A stretch of 8,853 nt of DNA, taken from positions 1 to 8,853 of the forward strand of contig JAQIDD010000039.1 in NCBI GenBank assembly GCA_027858215.1, given 5' to 3'. Shown one piece after another: positions 1-7,159 of the stretch (position 1 is the stretch's first letter; each line of letters opens with the position of its first letter). The notes under the pieces were generated by a model. The model did no database searches and was not told the DNA's origin. It saw only the letters and a list, made by a program, of their open reading frames with translations. Position numbers and translations under genes: made by a program. This stretch comes from Candidatus Delongbacteria bacterium (GTDB lineage: Bacteria > Bacteroidota > Bacteroidia > Bacteroidales > ML635J-15).

Positions 1-2
1 AA

Positions 3-980
3 ACCGATGTCGATTACAAAAATGTTGAAACTGGGGAAGTCAATGAATTTGATGTTAACAGCATTCCGGATGGAGACCCGTGGGAATGGCAGGAAACCAA
101 AAATGAACTGGTTAAAGAAGGGTATGAACCTCCAATACATGATTTTCGTATTACTACCATGCCCCTGAGCATTGAAAATGAAGTAAAACAAGGTTTTGTT
201 GCCCCTGAAGATTTATTTAATGCAACTTATTTTTATGAACTCGATGGTCATGTTGAAGAATTTCCGGTAAATGAATTGCCTTTGTCAGAATGGACTTTTG
301 TGTCGATTGATTCTGAAAAAGAGATACAACCTCAAAACGTTGGACTGATTTATGAAAAAAACGGCGAAAGCAAGGAGTTTACCCTGTTTGATCTGCCATT
401 GACAAGTGAATGGAGGTTTGTGGATGCAGTGTATTATAATCCCGAAACTGCAGTGACACCTGATAATAAAACCCCGGAAGACATTACCGATCTTGTGCTT
501 AAAGATGACCGGTACACATTTTTTATCATCAGTTGGGATATCCTCAAAGTGAAAAATAAAAACATTGAAAATTTAATCAAGTTGTATAATTATTGTGATG
601 TGAATAACATGGGATGCCTTTTTATGACCTCGTCAACGGAAGAAGATGTGAAAACCTTTGTGAAAGAGAAAGATGCTCCCTTTGAATTCTACAGCACGGA
701 TCCCATTACACTGAAAACCATGGCCAGGTCAAATCCATCCATTTTGCTGGTTAAAAAAGCTACCATTTTGAACAAATGGCCACATAAAGATTTTCCCGGG
801 GTGGATAAGCTTAGTGATCTCCTTGTAGCGCAATCCATGGAAAAACAGGTCGTGAAATCTGAAAAATTCCTCGTGTGGATGATTGGATTTGGAATTTTCC
901 TGCTTTATGCTTTAATTCATATTTTTATTAATTATTTACGACGTAAAAACATTTTAAATGAAAAAAGATCATGGGAATGA
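3..980 (+). CDS. DoxX/BT_3928-like membrane protein, C-terminal part (5' end outside window)
   Basis: The frame is open from base 3, so the ATG at 159 is an internal methionine and the gene begins upstream. The visible 325 residues hold three repeats of the pattern Y..(G)..EF....LP...W.FV (see repeat entries). A thioredoxin-like region follows at about 480-800: a hydrophobic strand YTFFIISWD, a helix, the strand GCLFMTSST, then SNPSILLVKKATILNKW, whose NP sits where thioredoxin folds carry cis-proline. No CxxC is present, so redox activity is doubtful. A single membrane helix near the C-terminus (about 867-932) ends in a basic YLRRK. From memory, Bacteroidetes carry a DoxX-type protein of this C-terminal layout (BT_3928 family) directly before tpiA, with DoxX membrane helices at the N-terminus; that half is not visible here. 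Family assignment is moderately secure, function unknown. The stop overlaps the tpiA start. Confidence 0.72.
   Translation, partial: TDVDYKNVETGEVNEFDVNSIPDGDPWEWQETKNELVKEGYEPPIHDFRITTMPLSIENEVKQGFVAPEDLFNATYFYELDGHVEEFPVNELPLSEWTFVSIDSEKEIQPQNVGLIYEKNGESKEFTLFDLPLTSEWRFVDAVYYNPETAVTPDNKTPEDITDLVLKDDRYTFFIISWDILKVKNKNIENLIKLYNYCDVNNMGCLFMTSSTEEDVKTFVKEKDAPFEFYSTDPITLKTMARSNPSILLVKKATILNKWPHKDFPGVDKLSDLLVAQSMEKQVVKSEKFLVWMIGFGIFLLYALIHIFINYLRRKNILNEKRSWE
15..98 (+). repeat. Protein-level repeat unit 1 of the BT_3928-like protein
   Basis: This unit encodes a segment with VNEFDVNSIP followed by PWEW. It matches the pattern EF.(V)..(L/I)P....W that recurs in units 2 and 3. It is the most divergent of the three, and it is separated from unit 2 by a linker of about 43 residues. 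Confidence 0.5.
228..311 (+). repeat. Protein-level repeat unit 2 of the BT_3928-like protein
   Basis: This unit encodes YFYELDGHVEEFPVNELP then LSEWTFVSID. It shares Y...G..(E)EF....LPL..W.FV with unit 3, which begins about 38 residues later. The likeness is at protein level only; the DNA is well diverged. Confidence 0.6.
342..428 (+). repeat. Protein-level repeat unit 3 of the BT_3928-like protein
   Basis: This unit encodes GLIYEKNGESKEFTLFDLP then LTSEWRFVDA. It aligns with unit 2 over Y...G...EF....LPL..W.FV and lies immediately before the linker to the thioredoxin-like region. Confidence 0.6.
977..980 (+). other. ATGA stop/start overlap between the BT_3928-like gene and tpiA
   Basis: The TGA stop of the upstream gene (978-980) shares bases with the ATG at 977. 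This layout usually means translational coupling within one mRNA. If tpiA starts at 971 instead, the overlap becomes 10 bases and the conclusion stays the same. Confidence 0.6.
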
Positions 981-1738
981 AACCAAAAGTGTTAGCTGCT
1001 AACTGGAAGATGAATACTGACCTGCAGCAGGGAATGAAACTTGCTGCTGATATCAATAACAAAGTAAATGCATCTGGTGTTGAGCCGCATGCCCGTATTA
1101 TCCTGGGAGTGCCTTTTATACATTTGAGTGAAATTGCTAAAATAATGGATTACAGGAGGTTTTCCTTGGCTGCACAGAATTGTGCTGAGTGTGATTCCGG
1201 GGCTTATACAGGCGAAGTTTCTGCCGAAATGATTAAATCCACAGGTGCACACTATGTGATCATAGGCCATAGTGAAAGACGTCATATTTTCAAAGAGTCC
1301 TACGAAAGCCTTCAAAACAAGGTTGATGTTTGTCTGAAAAATGCCCTGAGACCCATATTTTGTTGTGGTGAAACACTGGATGACAGGAAAAAAGAGATGC
1401 ATAAAAAAGTGGTGGAAGAACAACTGAAAGCATCTTTTTTTCATGTGAATGAAGAATATCTCATGCGCAGTATTATTGCCTACGAACCTGTTTGGGCTAT
1501 TGGTACAGGCGAGACAGCCACTCCGGAACAAGCACAGGAAATGCATGAGTGGATACGTACATTGTTAAGGGATCATTATAAAAATTCAAATGTTGATGAT
1601 GTTCCCATACTTTATGGTGGCAGTGTCAAACCTGGAAATGCTTCCGACTTGTTTAAGCAACAAGATATCAATGGAGGCCTTGTTGGTGGTGCCTCTTTAA
1701 AAGCAGAATCCTTTATGTCTATTTTAAAAGCCTTTTAA
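977..1738 (+). CDS. tpiA: Triosephosphate isomerase
   Basis: Cytoplasmic TIM-barrel enzyme that interconverts dihydroxyacetone phosphate and glyceraldehyde 3-phosphate in glycolysis and gluconeogenesis. All key parts are visible (numbering from the ATG at 977): NWKMN at 9-13 with catalytic Lys11, IIGHSERR with catalytic His98, YEPVWAIGTG with catalytic Glu170 and the flexible loop 6 after it, YGGSV at 213-217, and the phosphate-binding GGLVGGASL at 233-241. At 253 residues the length is normal for the family. Two in-frame starts exist, 971 and 977. I chose 977 because it puts the active-site Asn at residue 9, as in typical family members, and gives an ATGA overlap with the upstream stop. Start 971 adds only Met-Gly and remains possible; it has a purine-rich AAAAAAGA leader. 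prmA follows with no gap. Confidence 0.97.
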   Translation: MKPKVLAANWKMNTDLQQGMKLAADINNKVNASGVEPHARIILGVPFIHLSEIAKIMDYRRFSLAAQNCAECDSGAYTGEVSAEMIKSTGAHYVIIGHSERRHIFKESYESLQNKVDVCLKNALRPIFCCGETLDDRKKEMHKKVVEEQLKASFFHVNEEYLMRSIIAYEPVWAIGTGETATPEQAQEMHEWIRTLLRDHYKNSNVDDVPILYGGSVKPGNASDLFKQQDINGGLVGGASLKAESFMSILKAF

Positions 1739-2575
1739 ATGGATTATATACAAATTATAATCCCTTCGCAAAATCTGACCCCCGAATTATTGGAGATTGT
1801 CATTGCAAAATTGAGTGATTTTTCGATTGAGTCTTTTGAAGAAGCAGACGATGCTTTGATTGCTTATGTACCTGAAAAGAGGTATAATCGTAAAGCTGTG
1901 ACAAGTTTTCTCAATGATATGTTGTTGTTGTACAAAGAAAATACAATCAAACAAAAAAACTGGAATGCACAATGGGAAAGCTCTTTCAAGGAAGTAAGGT
2001 TAGATGATAAAGTATTAATCAAAGCTGATTTCCATAAATCTAAAAACCTGCCTGGTGTCGTCATTAATATCCATCCCAAAATGGCCTTTGGTACAGGACA
2101 TCATGAAACCACTCGTTTGATGATAAGGCACATGTTGAAAATCCCGTTGCGTGGAAAAACGGTTCTGGACTGGGGAACAGGCTCCGGCATTCTGGCCATT
2201 ATGGCTGAAAAACAGAAAGCAAAATCAGTGTTAGCTGTTGATACTGATATGTTAGCAGTGGATAATGCAAGAGACAATGTCAATATTAATGAATGTAAAA
2301 GGATAGTTGTAAAGCAGGGGGGGCTGGATATTCCCGGTAAAAATGACGCTTTTGATGTTATCCTGGCAAATATAAACAAAAACACGCTGATTGATAATGC
2401 TTCCTGCCTGACAGGGAAGCTCAAAAAAAATGCCCACCTGTTGTTGTCCGGATTTTTAGTGTCCGATGTAAATGATATTGGAAAGGCATTTGAACAACAT
2501 GGCCTTAAATTTGAACAGTTACTTACTGAAAACGATTGGTGTGCTGCATGGTTTTCCAATGACAGTACATCTTAG
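1739..2575 (+). CDS. prmA: Ribosomal protein L11 methyltransferase
   Basis: Cytoplasmic SAM-dependent enzyme of the PrmA family, which methylates ribosomal protein L11. The 278 residues show the family layout. An N-terminal alpha/beta domain (about 1-70) serves in L11 recognition in characterised members. It is followed by NWNAQWE at 74-80 and the hallmark MAFGTGHHETT at 115-125. The SAM-binding motif I is VLDWGTGSGILAI at 142-154, with Asp144 and Gly146/148/150. The acidic strand LAVDTD is at 165-170 and LANINKN at 209-215. Motif I has Thr147 where many family members have Cys, but the glycine pattern is intact. The protein is slightly shorter than the E. coli enzyme. The ATG follows directly on the tpiA stop (TAAATG), with no Shine-Dalgarno sequence, so translation is probably coupled to tpiA. 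Confidence 0.95.
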   Translation: MDYIQIIIPSQNLTPELLEIVIAKLSDFSIESFEEADDALIAYVPEKRYNRKAVTSFLNDMLLLYKENTIKQKNWNAQWESSFKEVRLDDKVLIKADFHKSKNLPGVVINIHPKMAFGTGHHETTRLMIRHMLKIPLRGKTVLDWGTGSGILAIMAEKQKAKSVLAVDTDMLAVDNARDNVNINECKRIVVKQGGLDIPGKNDAFDVILANINKNTLIDNASCLTGKLKKNAHLLLSGFLVSDVNDIGKAFEQHGLKFEQLLTENDWCAAWFSNDSTS

Positions 2576-2610
2576 ATTACATAATTATATCAGATAAATT
2601 GCTGACGTTT
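2576..2610 (+). other. 35-base AT-rich gap before the large exported-protein gene
   Basis: This is the longest non-coding gap in the window. It has no inverted repeat with a T-run, no TAnnTTTG Bacteroidetes -7 box that I can find, and no Shine-Dalgarno sequence. It holds an in-frame TTG at 2599 that could extend the next gene by four residues. I see no clear regulatory element. Confidence 0.5.
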
Positions 2611-2682
2611 ATGATCACAAAAAAGATTAGTTTTGTTTTTCTGCTGGTGTTATGGATACCAAATTTTCTCTTCTCACAGGCT
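2611..2682 (+). other. Signal peptide of the giant protein
   Basis: The n-region is MITKK. The hydrophobic core is ISFVFLLVLWIPNFLF, and it ends in SQAQF. Two cleavage sites are plausible, after Ser22 (LFS|QAQ) or after Ala24 (SQA|QF). No lipobox cysteine is present, so this is a signal peptidase I type signal. Confidence 0.8.
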
Positions 2683-5600
2683 CAGTTTCCTGAAGAACAT
2701 GATGAATTTTGTGAAACCTTTTGCAAAAGCCTGAGTAAAATTAAACTGGATGGAAAAGAGGGTAAAGACCTGGCAGAAAACTTTGAGATTTTCTGGGGGT
2801 CAGATAGTGTTAGTAACGAAGAAAAAGACGAGTTTGTAGAAATTGCTAACCTGCTTGTGTCGAAGGGAGCCAGGGAATGGCCTAATTTGTTTATTTATGC
2901 TGAAAATATGATGTTGTTTTACCGTCATGAATTCAATACCGGACAATATCAGGAATGGCGCAATGGGTTGATAACATTGTTGAATGAACGGAATTACATC
3001 AATGCCAAACGAATCTCGGATTACCAGTTTTACGCCAACGATTTGCTTCGTGATTCTGTAATATTTCGGCATCCCAGAGTGTTATGGAAAGTTTCTCATT
3101 TTCCTGATAACATAGGTTATAACGAAGAGGAGGAGCTTTACATCCGTTTTTCAAATGTGAATGTTTATGGTTTGTACGGACGCGATAGTGTGATCATAAC
3201 AGGAACATCCGGAACAGCATATCCTTTGGAAGAAGTTTGGAAAGGACAGTACGGAAAGGTTACATGGGAGCGTGTATTGTTAAATCCTGATTCTGTCTAT
3301 GCTGACCTGAACCGCTACCGGATTGATTTGACAAAACAGGGGTACACTGCAGATTCAGCTCGTTTTGTAAATTTAAATTATTTTGAAGATGCCTTATATG
3401 GTACGATTGAAGACAAAGCCCTGAACATTGATGACCTTTCAAAATCAAGCTATCCGCGTTTCAATACATACACTAAAAAATTTGAAATGGAAGGGGTCCT
3501 GGAAGGCATTGATTATGAAGGTGGTTTTATGATGAAAGGCCAGCGTTTTATCGGAACGGGTGTGAAAGACCAGAAAGCTAAAATTACCATCGCGAAAAGT
3601 GATACCATTAGGCTGGTGGCAGAAAGTGAGGCATTTACGCTTGATCCCCGGCAAATATCTTCTGATAATACAGAAATAACCCTTCATCTGAATGAAGATT
3701 CCATTTACCATCCCAGCCTGATGATGAGATATACATTTCAAAATAAATTGCTTGATCTTCAAAGGGATAAAGAAGGGATGGCTAAAGTGTATTTTACCAA
3801 CTCGTATCATAAATTACATATGGACTTTACCTGGTTGCAATGGGAAATAGAAAAGTATAAAATGCAGTTTGGCATGCTCAAATCCATGTCAGGTGTCAAT
3901 GAAGCATTTTTTGAATCTACAGATTTCTTTTCAAAATCAAGATACCGCAAAATTCAGGTTCGTGACGAGGTTCATCCTTTTATCAGGCTTGAGAATTTTG
4001 TAGGATATTGGGGATCACCCGAATTTAACCTGAAAGACTTTGCACGTTATATCAAATATTCTCCTTTTCAGGTGAAACAGATGCTTTTACGACTGGCATA
4101 CCTTGGTTTTATCCACTATGATACAGATTTTGATATGGTGAAAATTAAACCCGAAATGTGGTCATACCTTGATGCCAATCGCGGTAAAATTGATTATGAT
4201 GTCATGCAGTTTAGTTCGAAAACACAGGGAAGAACGCCCAATGCAACCTTGAGCCTGTTGAATTATGATCTTCAGATTAATGGTGTGCCACAAGTGCATT
4301 TGTCAGATTCACAAAACGTGGAAATTTATCCCATTGATAAGAAAATTATCATGAAGAAGGACCGGGATTTTGTCTTCAATGGAACAATGAAAGCCGGACA
4401 GTTTTTCTTTTACGGCTACGAATTTAAATTCGATTATGGTAATTTTAAAGTTGACATGCCTCGCTGTGATTCCATGAAAATGCTTGTGGAATCCGGACAA
4501 ATGCTGGCTGATGGGGGTAAAGTCCTTAAAATCGTAAAAAACACGATTGAAGATGTTGATGGTGAGTATTTTATCGATGACCCGGAAAACAAATCCGGAA
4601 AAGTGAAGATGGAACAATATCCCCAGTTCATTTCCAAAAAAGAAAGTTATGTTTATTATGATGATAAAGCAATTTTTGACGGGGTGTATCAACGTAATAA
4701 TTTTCATTTTAAAATTGATCCATATGAAATAGACAGCTTGCAGGAATACAGTAAAAAGAATCTGGAATTTGACGGCACATTTTACTCTGCTGATATATTC
4801 CCTGATATTGAAGAGACTCTGAAAGTAAGGCCGGATTATTCACTAGGTTTTCACCGTCTTACGCCGGCAGAAGGGTATCCTGTTTACAAAGGAAAAGGCA
4901 ATTATAAAAACGAAATTGACCTCAGTAACCAGGGATTAAAAGGAAAAGGGAAAATTCAGTACCTCAATAGTTTTGCAGATGTTGAAAAAGTTATGTTTTT
5001 CCCTGATTCATTGCATGCACACGCTAATTCCCTGGATATGGAAGCACAATCTGCTCCCGAAGAGTATCCAGATGTTCAGGGTAAAAATAACAAAATACGT
5101 TGGTATCCCTACGAAGATGAATATTTCGCAAAGAGCACTGATGAAAAATTTGTGATGTTTGAAAAACAATCTGAAATGGAAGGGGAATTATTGCTTACAC
5201 CGCATGGACTGGAAGGAAGTGGTGTAATTGATATCGAACAGTCAAAAACATATTCAGAACATTTTACTTTTGACAAGGCTTATATTGATGCTGATACGGC
5301 TAATTTTGAACTTCTCGCTGATAACCAGTTGGAAATAGATTTTGCTACCAACAATGTCAACGCTCACATTGATTTTCTGGAACGTAAAGGCCATTTTAAA
5401 ACCAATGGAGAAGGTACTTATGTTGATTTTCCGAAAAACCAGTATATTGGTTTCATGAAAGAACTGGTCTGGCATATGGATGAAACAGTTATAGATATAA
5501 AAAGCGATGCTAAAACGGTTGATCAAATTGAAAGAAACCCCAACATGTCTGATGAAACATGGGAAGATTTGTTTCTTGACGGCCCTAAGTTTATATCGGT

Positions 5601-7122
5601 TCATCCTGATCAGGATTCATTGAAGTTTGTTGCTCCCGTTGCAACCTATGACCTGGAAAATTACATCATCTCTGCTGAAGGAGTTAGGTTCCTGCGGGTT
5701 GCTGATGCGACGATTTATACATCCGATGGGAAAGTCGTTGTTGAGAAAAAGGCTGTTATGCAACCTTTGCAGGAAGCTACAATTATAGCCAATACCACTA
5801 ACCGATTTCATACCATTAAAAACGCTACCATCAATGTTCAGGGACGTAAATCGTACACAGCATACGGTGATTATGACTATATTGACAAGGCAGAGCAAAC
5901 ACAAACCATTCACTTAACAAAGGTAGGTGTCGATGAAACCGGCCAAACCTATGGAAAAGGGTCCATTGCTGAACCAGATGGTTTTAACCTTAGTCCCCAT
6001 TTTTATTTCCAGGGGGATGTAGAGTTGTATGCCAACCAGAAAAACCTGATTTTTGATGGTGGTGCTAAAATTAAACACCAGTGTCCGAGCATTGAAAGCA
6101 AATGGGTAAAATTCAGGGAAGAAATTGATCCTGAACATGTAGCTATTCCCGTAGATAGTACTCCAGTGGATATAAACCTCGCTGAACTTGCTCTAGGGCT
6201 AAATATCTACCGTGATTCATCTTACGTTGCTATGTATTCACCTAAGGAAAGACATACCGATGAAAATTTATTCATGTCAGATGGATACCTCGTTTTTGAC
6301 GAAAGAGATATGGCTTATAAAGTAGCAAACAAAAATAAATTGGAAGAGGAAAATATTCCCGGAAATTTACTTAGATTTGGCCGTCTGGATTGTACAATGA
6401 ACGGATACGGACGTTTTCACTTTTCAAATGAGTTTGGTCTTTTTGTGCCAAATCCCATTGGAGAGTTTTCTCATGGACCTGAAAAAGATACGACCAGCAT
6501 GAAGCTGGTTATGCTGATGGATTTTCATTTCAATGATAAAGCTTTTGATATTATGGCTGAAGATATCAATGCTGCATCAGGGCTTACCGGGACAGACTTG
6601 AGTAATGATATTTATGAACAAGCCATCCTGGAATACCTTGGACAGGAAAAAGCCGAAGAATGGTTCTCTGAATTGAGCATGGGGAATGTAAAAAATGCTC
6701 CTAAAGAAATGCAGGAATTGGTTGTCCTTACTGATGTGAATATGAAGTGGTACAAAGAACTAAGCATGTTTATACACGAAGGGCCTGTCGGCATATCATC
6801 ATTGTATGATAACCCCGTAAATAGAAATGTGTTTAGTTTCATTGCACTGGAAAAGAACCGGCGTGGAGATAAGTATCACATGTATTTTGAAATCGATGCT
6901 GAAACCTGGTATTATTTCAGGTATGAATCAGGCAATATGGCTGCCATTTCAACGAGTAATGAATTTAATCAGGCTGTATACGATGTCAGGCCCAGTGAAC
7001 GATTGATTAAAGCCCGGGGGGATCAGTCGTCCTACAGATATTCCCTCGGATCGAAAACATATTTGAGACGTTTTCTCAAAGACATGAATGAACTCTTTGG
7101 TTATGAAGAAGAAGAAGATTAA
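2611..7122 (+). CDS. Giant exported repeat protein of unknown function (1503 aa)
   Basis: I recognise no named domain; it resembles large uncharacterised exported proteins of Bacteroidetes. An N-terminal signal peptide (residues 1 to about 22-24) predicts export. Residues about 27-150 look helical. From about 150 the protein is mostly beta-strand: W210-KGQYGKVTW, YFEDALYGTIEDK (257-269), YPRF (281-284) and IDYEGGFMMKG (300-310). Residues about 471-530 are helical and resemble a winged helix. Strand-rich FDG/FNG blocks lie at 589-591, 689-691 and 720-722, and two ungapped repeats at 775-810 and 866-901. A conserved-looking RVADATIYTSDGKVVVEKKA lies near 1029-1048 and GFNLSPHFYFQGDVELYA near 1124-1141. 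The C-terminus ends in EEEED without an evident secretion tail or membrane helix, so a periplasmic or envelope-attached place is likely. Start: ATG 2611 gives a clean MITKK n-region, better than TTG 2599. A scaffold or envelope-assembly role is possible but unproven. Confidence 0.85.
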   Translation: MITKKISFVFLLVLWIPNFLFSQAQFPEEHDEFCETFCKSLSKIKLDGKEGKDLAENFEIFWGSDSVSNEEKDEFVEIANLLVSKGAREWPNLFIYAENMMLFYRHEFNTGQYQEWRNGLITLLNERNYINAKRISDYQFYANDLLRDSVIFRHPRVLWKVSHFPDNIGYNEEEELYIRFSNVNVYGLYGRDSVIITGTSGTAYPLEEVWKGQYGKVTWERVLLNPDSVYADLNRYRIDLTKQGYTADSARFVNLNYFEDALYGTIEDKALNIDDLSKSSYPRFNTYTKKFEMEGVLEGIDYEGGFMMKGQRFIGTGVKDQKAKITIAKSDTIRLVAESEAFTLDPRQISSDNTEITLHLNEDSIYHPSLMMRYTFQNKLLDLQRDKEGMAKVYFTNSYHKLHMDFTWLQWEIEKYKMQFGMLKSMSGVNEAFFESTDFFSKSRYRKIQVRDEVHPFIRLENFVGYWGSPEFNLKDFARYIKYSPFQVKQMLLRLAYLGFIHYDTDFDMVKIKPEMWSYLDANRGKIDYDVMQFSSKTQGRTPNATLSLLNYDLQINGVPQVHLSDSQNVEIYPIDKKIIMKKDRDFVFNGTMKAGQFFFYGYEFKFDYGNFKVDMPRCDSMKMLVESGQMLADGGKVLKIVKNTIEDVDGEYFIDDPENKSGKVKMEQYPQFISKKESYVYYDDKAIFDGVYQRNNFHFKIDPYEIDSLQEYSKKNLEFDGTFYSADIFPDIEETLKVRPDYSLGFHRLTPAEGYPVYKGKGNYKNEIDLSNQGLKGKGKIQYLNSFADVEKVMFFPDSLHAHANSLDMEAQSAPEEYPDVQGKNNKIRWYPYEDEYFAKSTDEKFVMFEKQSEMEGELLLTPHGLEGSGVIDIEQSKTYSEHFTFDKAYIDADTANFELLADNQLEIDFATNNVNAHIDFLERKGHFKTNGEGTYVDFPKNQYIGFMKELVWHMDETVIDIKSDAKTVDQIERNPNMSDETWEDLFLDGPKFISVHPDQDSLKFVAPVATYDLENYIISAEGVRFLRVADATIYTSDGKVVVEKKAVMQPLQEATIIANTTNRFHTIKNATINVQGRKSYTAYGDYDYIDKAEQTQTIHLTKVGVDETGQTYGKGSIAEPDGFNLSPHFYFQGDVELYANQKNLIFDGGAKIKHQCPSIESKWVKFREEIDPEHVAIPVDSTPVDINLAELALGLNIYRDSSYVAMYSPKERHTDENLFMSDGYLVFDERDMAYKVANKNKLEEENIPGNLLRFGRLDCTMNGYGRFHFSNEFGLFVPNPIGEFSHGPEKDTTSMKLVMLMDFHFNDKAFDIMAEDINAASGLTGTDLSNDIYEQAILEYLGQEKAEEWFSELSMGNVKNAPKEMQELVVLTDVNMKWYKELSMFIHEGPVGISSLYDNPVNRNVFSFIALEKNRRGDKYHMYFEIDAETWYYFRYESGNMAAISTSNEFNQAVYDVRPSERLIKARGDQSSYRYSLGSKTYLRRFLKDMNELFGYEEEED
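4021..4200 (+). other. Winged-helix-like helical segment inside the giant protein
   Basis: Residues about 471-530 break the beta-rich pattern. They include LKDFARYIKYSPFQVKQMLLRL, an AYLGFIHYDTDFDMVKIKP strand pair and a following helix. The helix-helix-hairpin order resembles a winged-helix fold. This is read from sequence pattern only. Confidence 0.35.
4933..5040 (+). repeat. Repeat unit B of the giant protein (residues 775-810)
   Basis: The unit starts GLKGKGKI and runs through FFPDSLHAHANSLDM. It aligns without gaps over 36 residues with 866-901, with about 9 identities (the GL.G.G.I core plus later S, E, F and A). A weaker relative begins near residue 315 (GTGV then SDTIRLVAESEAFTL). 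Confidence 0.5.
5206..5313 (+). repeat. Repeat unit C of the giant protein (residues 866-901)
   Basis: The unit starts GLEGSGVI and runs through FTFDKAYIDADTANFEL. It is preceded by MEGELLLTP, much as a GKGNYKNEIDLSN strand precedes unit B. The shared core GL.G.G.I suggests a repeated beta-sheet building block. Confidence 0.5.
7103..7122 (+). other. 20-base dual-coding overlap: acidic tail of one protein, basic signal start of the next
   Basis: The GAA/AAG repeat is read in one frame as the last codons of the giant protein (EEEED and stop). One base shifted, it is read as the MKKKKI start of the lipoprotein signal peptide. The overlap favours translational coupling, as no Shine-Dalgarno sequence precedes 7103. 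Confidence 0.75.
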
Positions 7123-7159
7123 AGCATTTGTTTTAATAAGTGTTTTTCTCATGGGATGT
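7103..7159 (+). other. Lipoprotein signal peptide with lipobox
   Basis: The signal has n-region MKKKKIK, hydrophobic core AFVLISVF and lipobox L16-M17-G18-C19. This predicts signal peptidase II cleavage before Cys19 and lipid anchoring. Confidence 0.85.

Noticed and set aside
159..980. ATG at 159 as the start of a complete 273-residue gene
   Set aside because: The same frame is open back to base 3 and encodes a further repeat unit (VNEFDVNSIP) matching those downstream, so the gene is truncated by the window edge.
992..1546. 184-codon open frame on the minus strand inside tpiA
   Set aside because: It is fully antisense to a confidently identified tpiA with every catalytic motif, and its translation is rich in Cys, His and Phe with no recognisable motif.
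2599..2610. TTG at 2599 as the start of the giant protein
   Set aside because: It adds MLTF before a normal signal peptide start MITKK at ATG 2611, and nothing in the leader favours the rare start codon.
2540..2610. Possible promoter before the giant gene
   Set aside because: The stretch is AT-rich, but I find no TAnnTTTG box with an upstream TTTG at a suitable distance.
4309..4707. Open frame of 132 codons on the minus strand within the giant gene, and similar minus-strand frames elsewhere in it
   Set aside because: Antisense to a continuous 1503-codon gene; translations are rich in Ile, Phe and His with no motifs or credible starts.
4973..5155. 60-codon open frame on the plus strand in another frame of the giant gene
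   Set aside because: It lies wholly inside the coding sequence, has no initiation signal, and its peptide has no recognisable features.
7088..7102. ATG at 7088 as the start of the GWxTD lipoprotein
   Set aside because: The extra MNSLV precedes an already complete lipoprotein signal that starts MKKKK at 7103. It is not excluded, but less likely.
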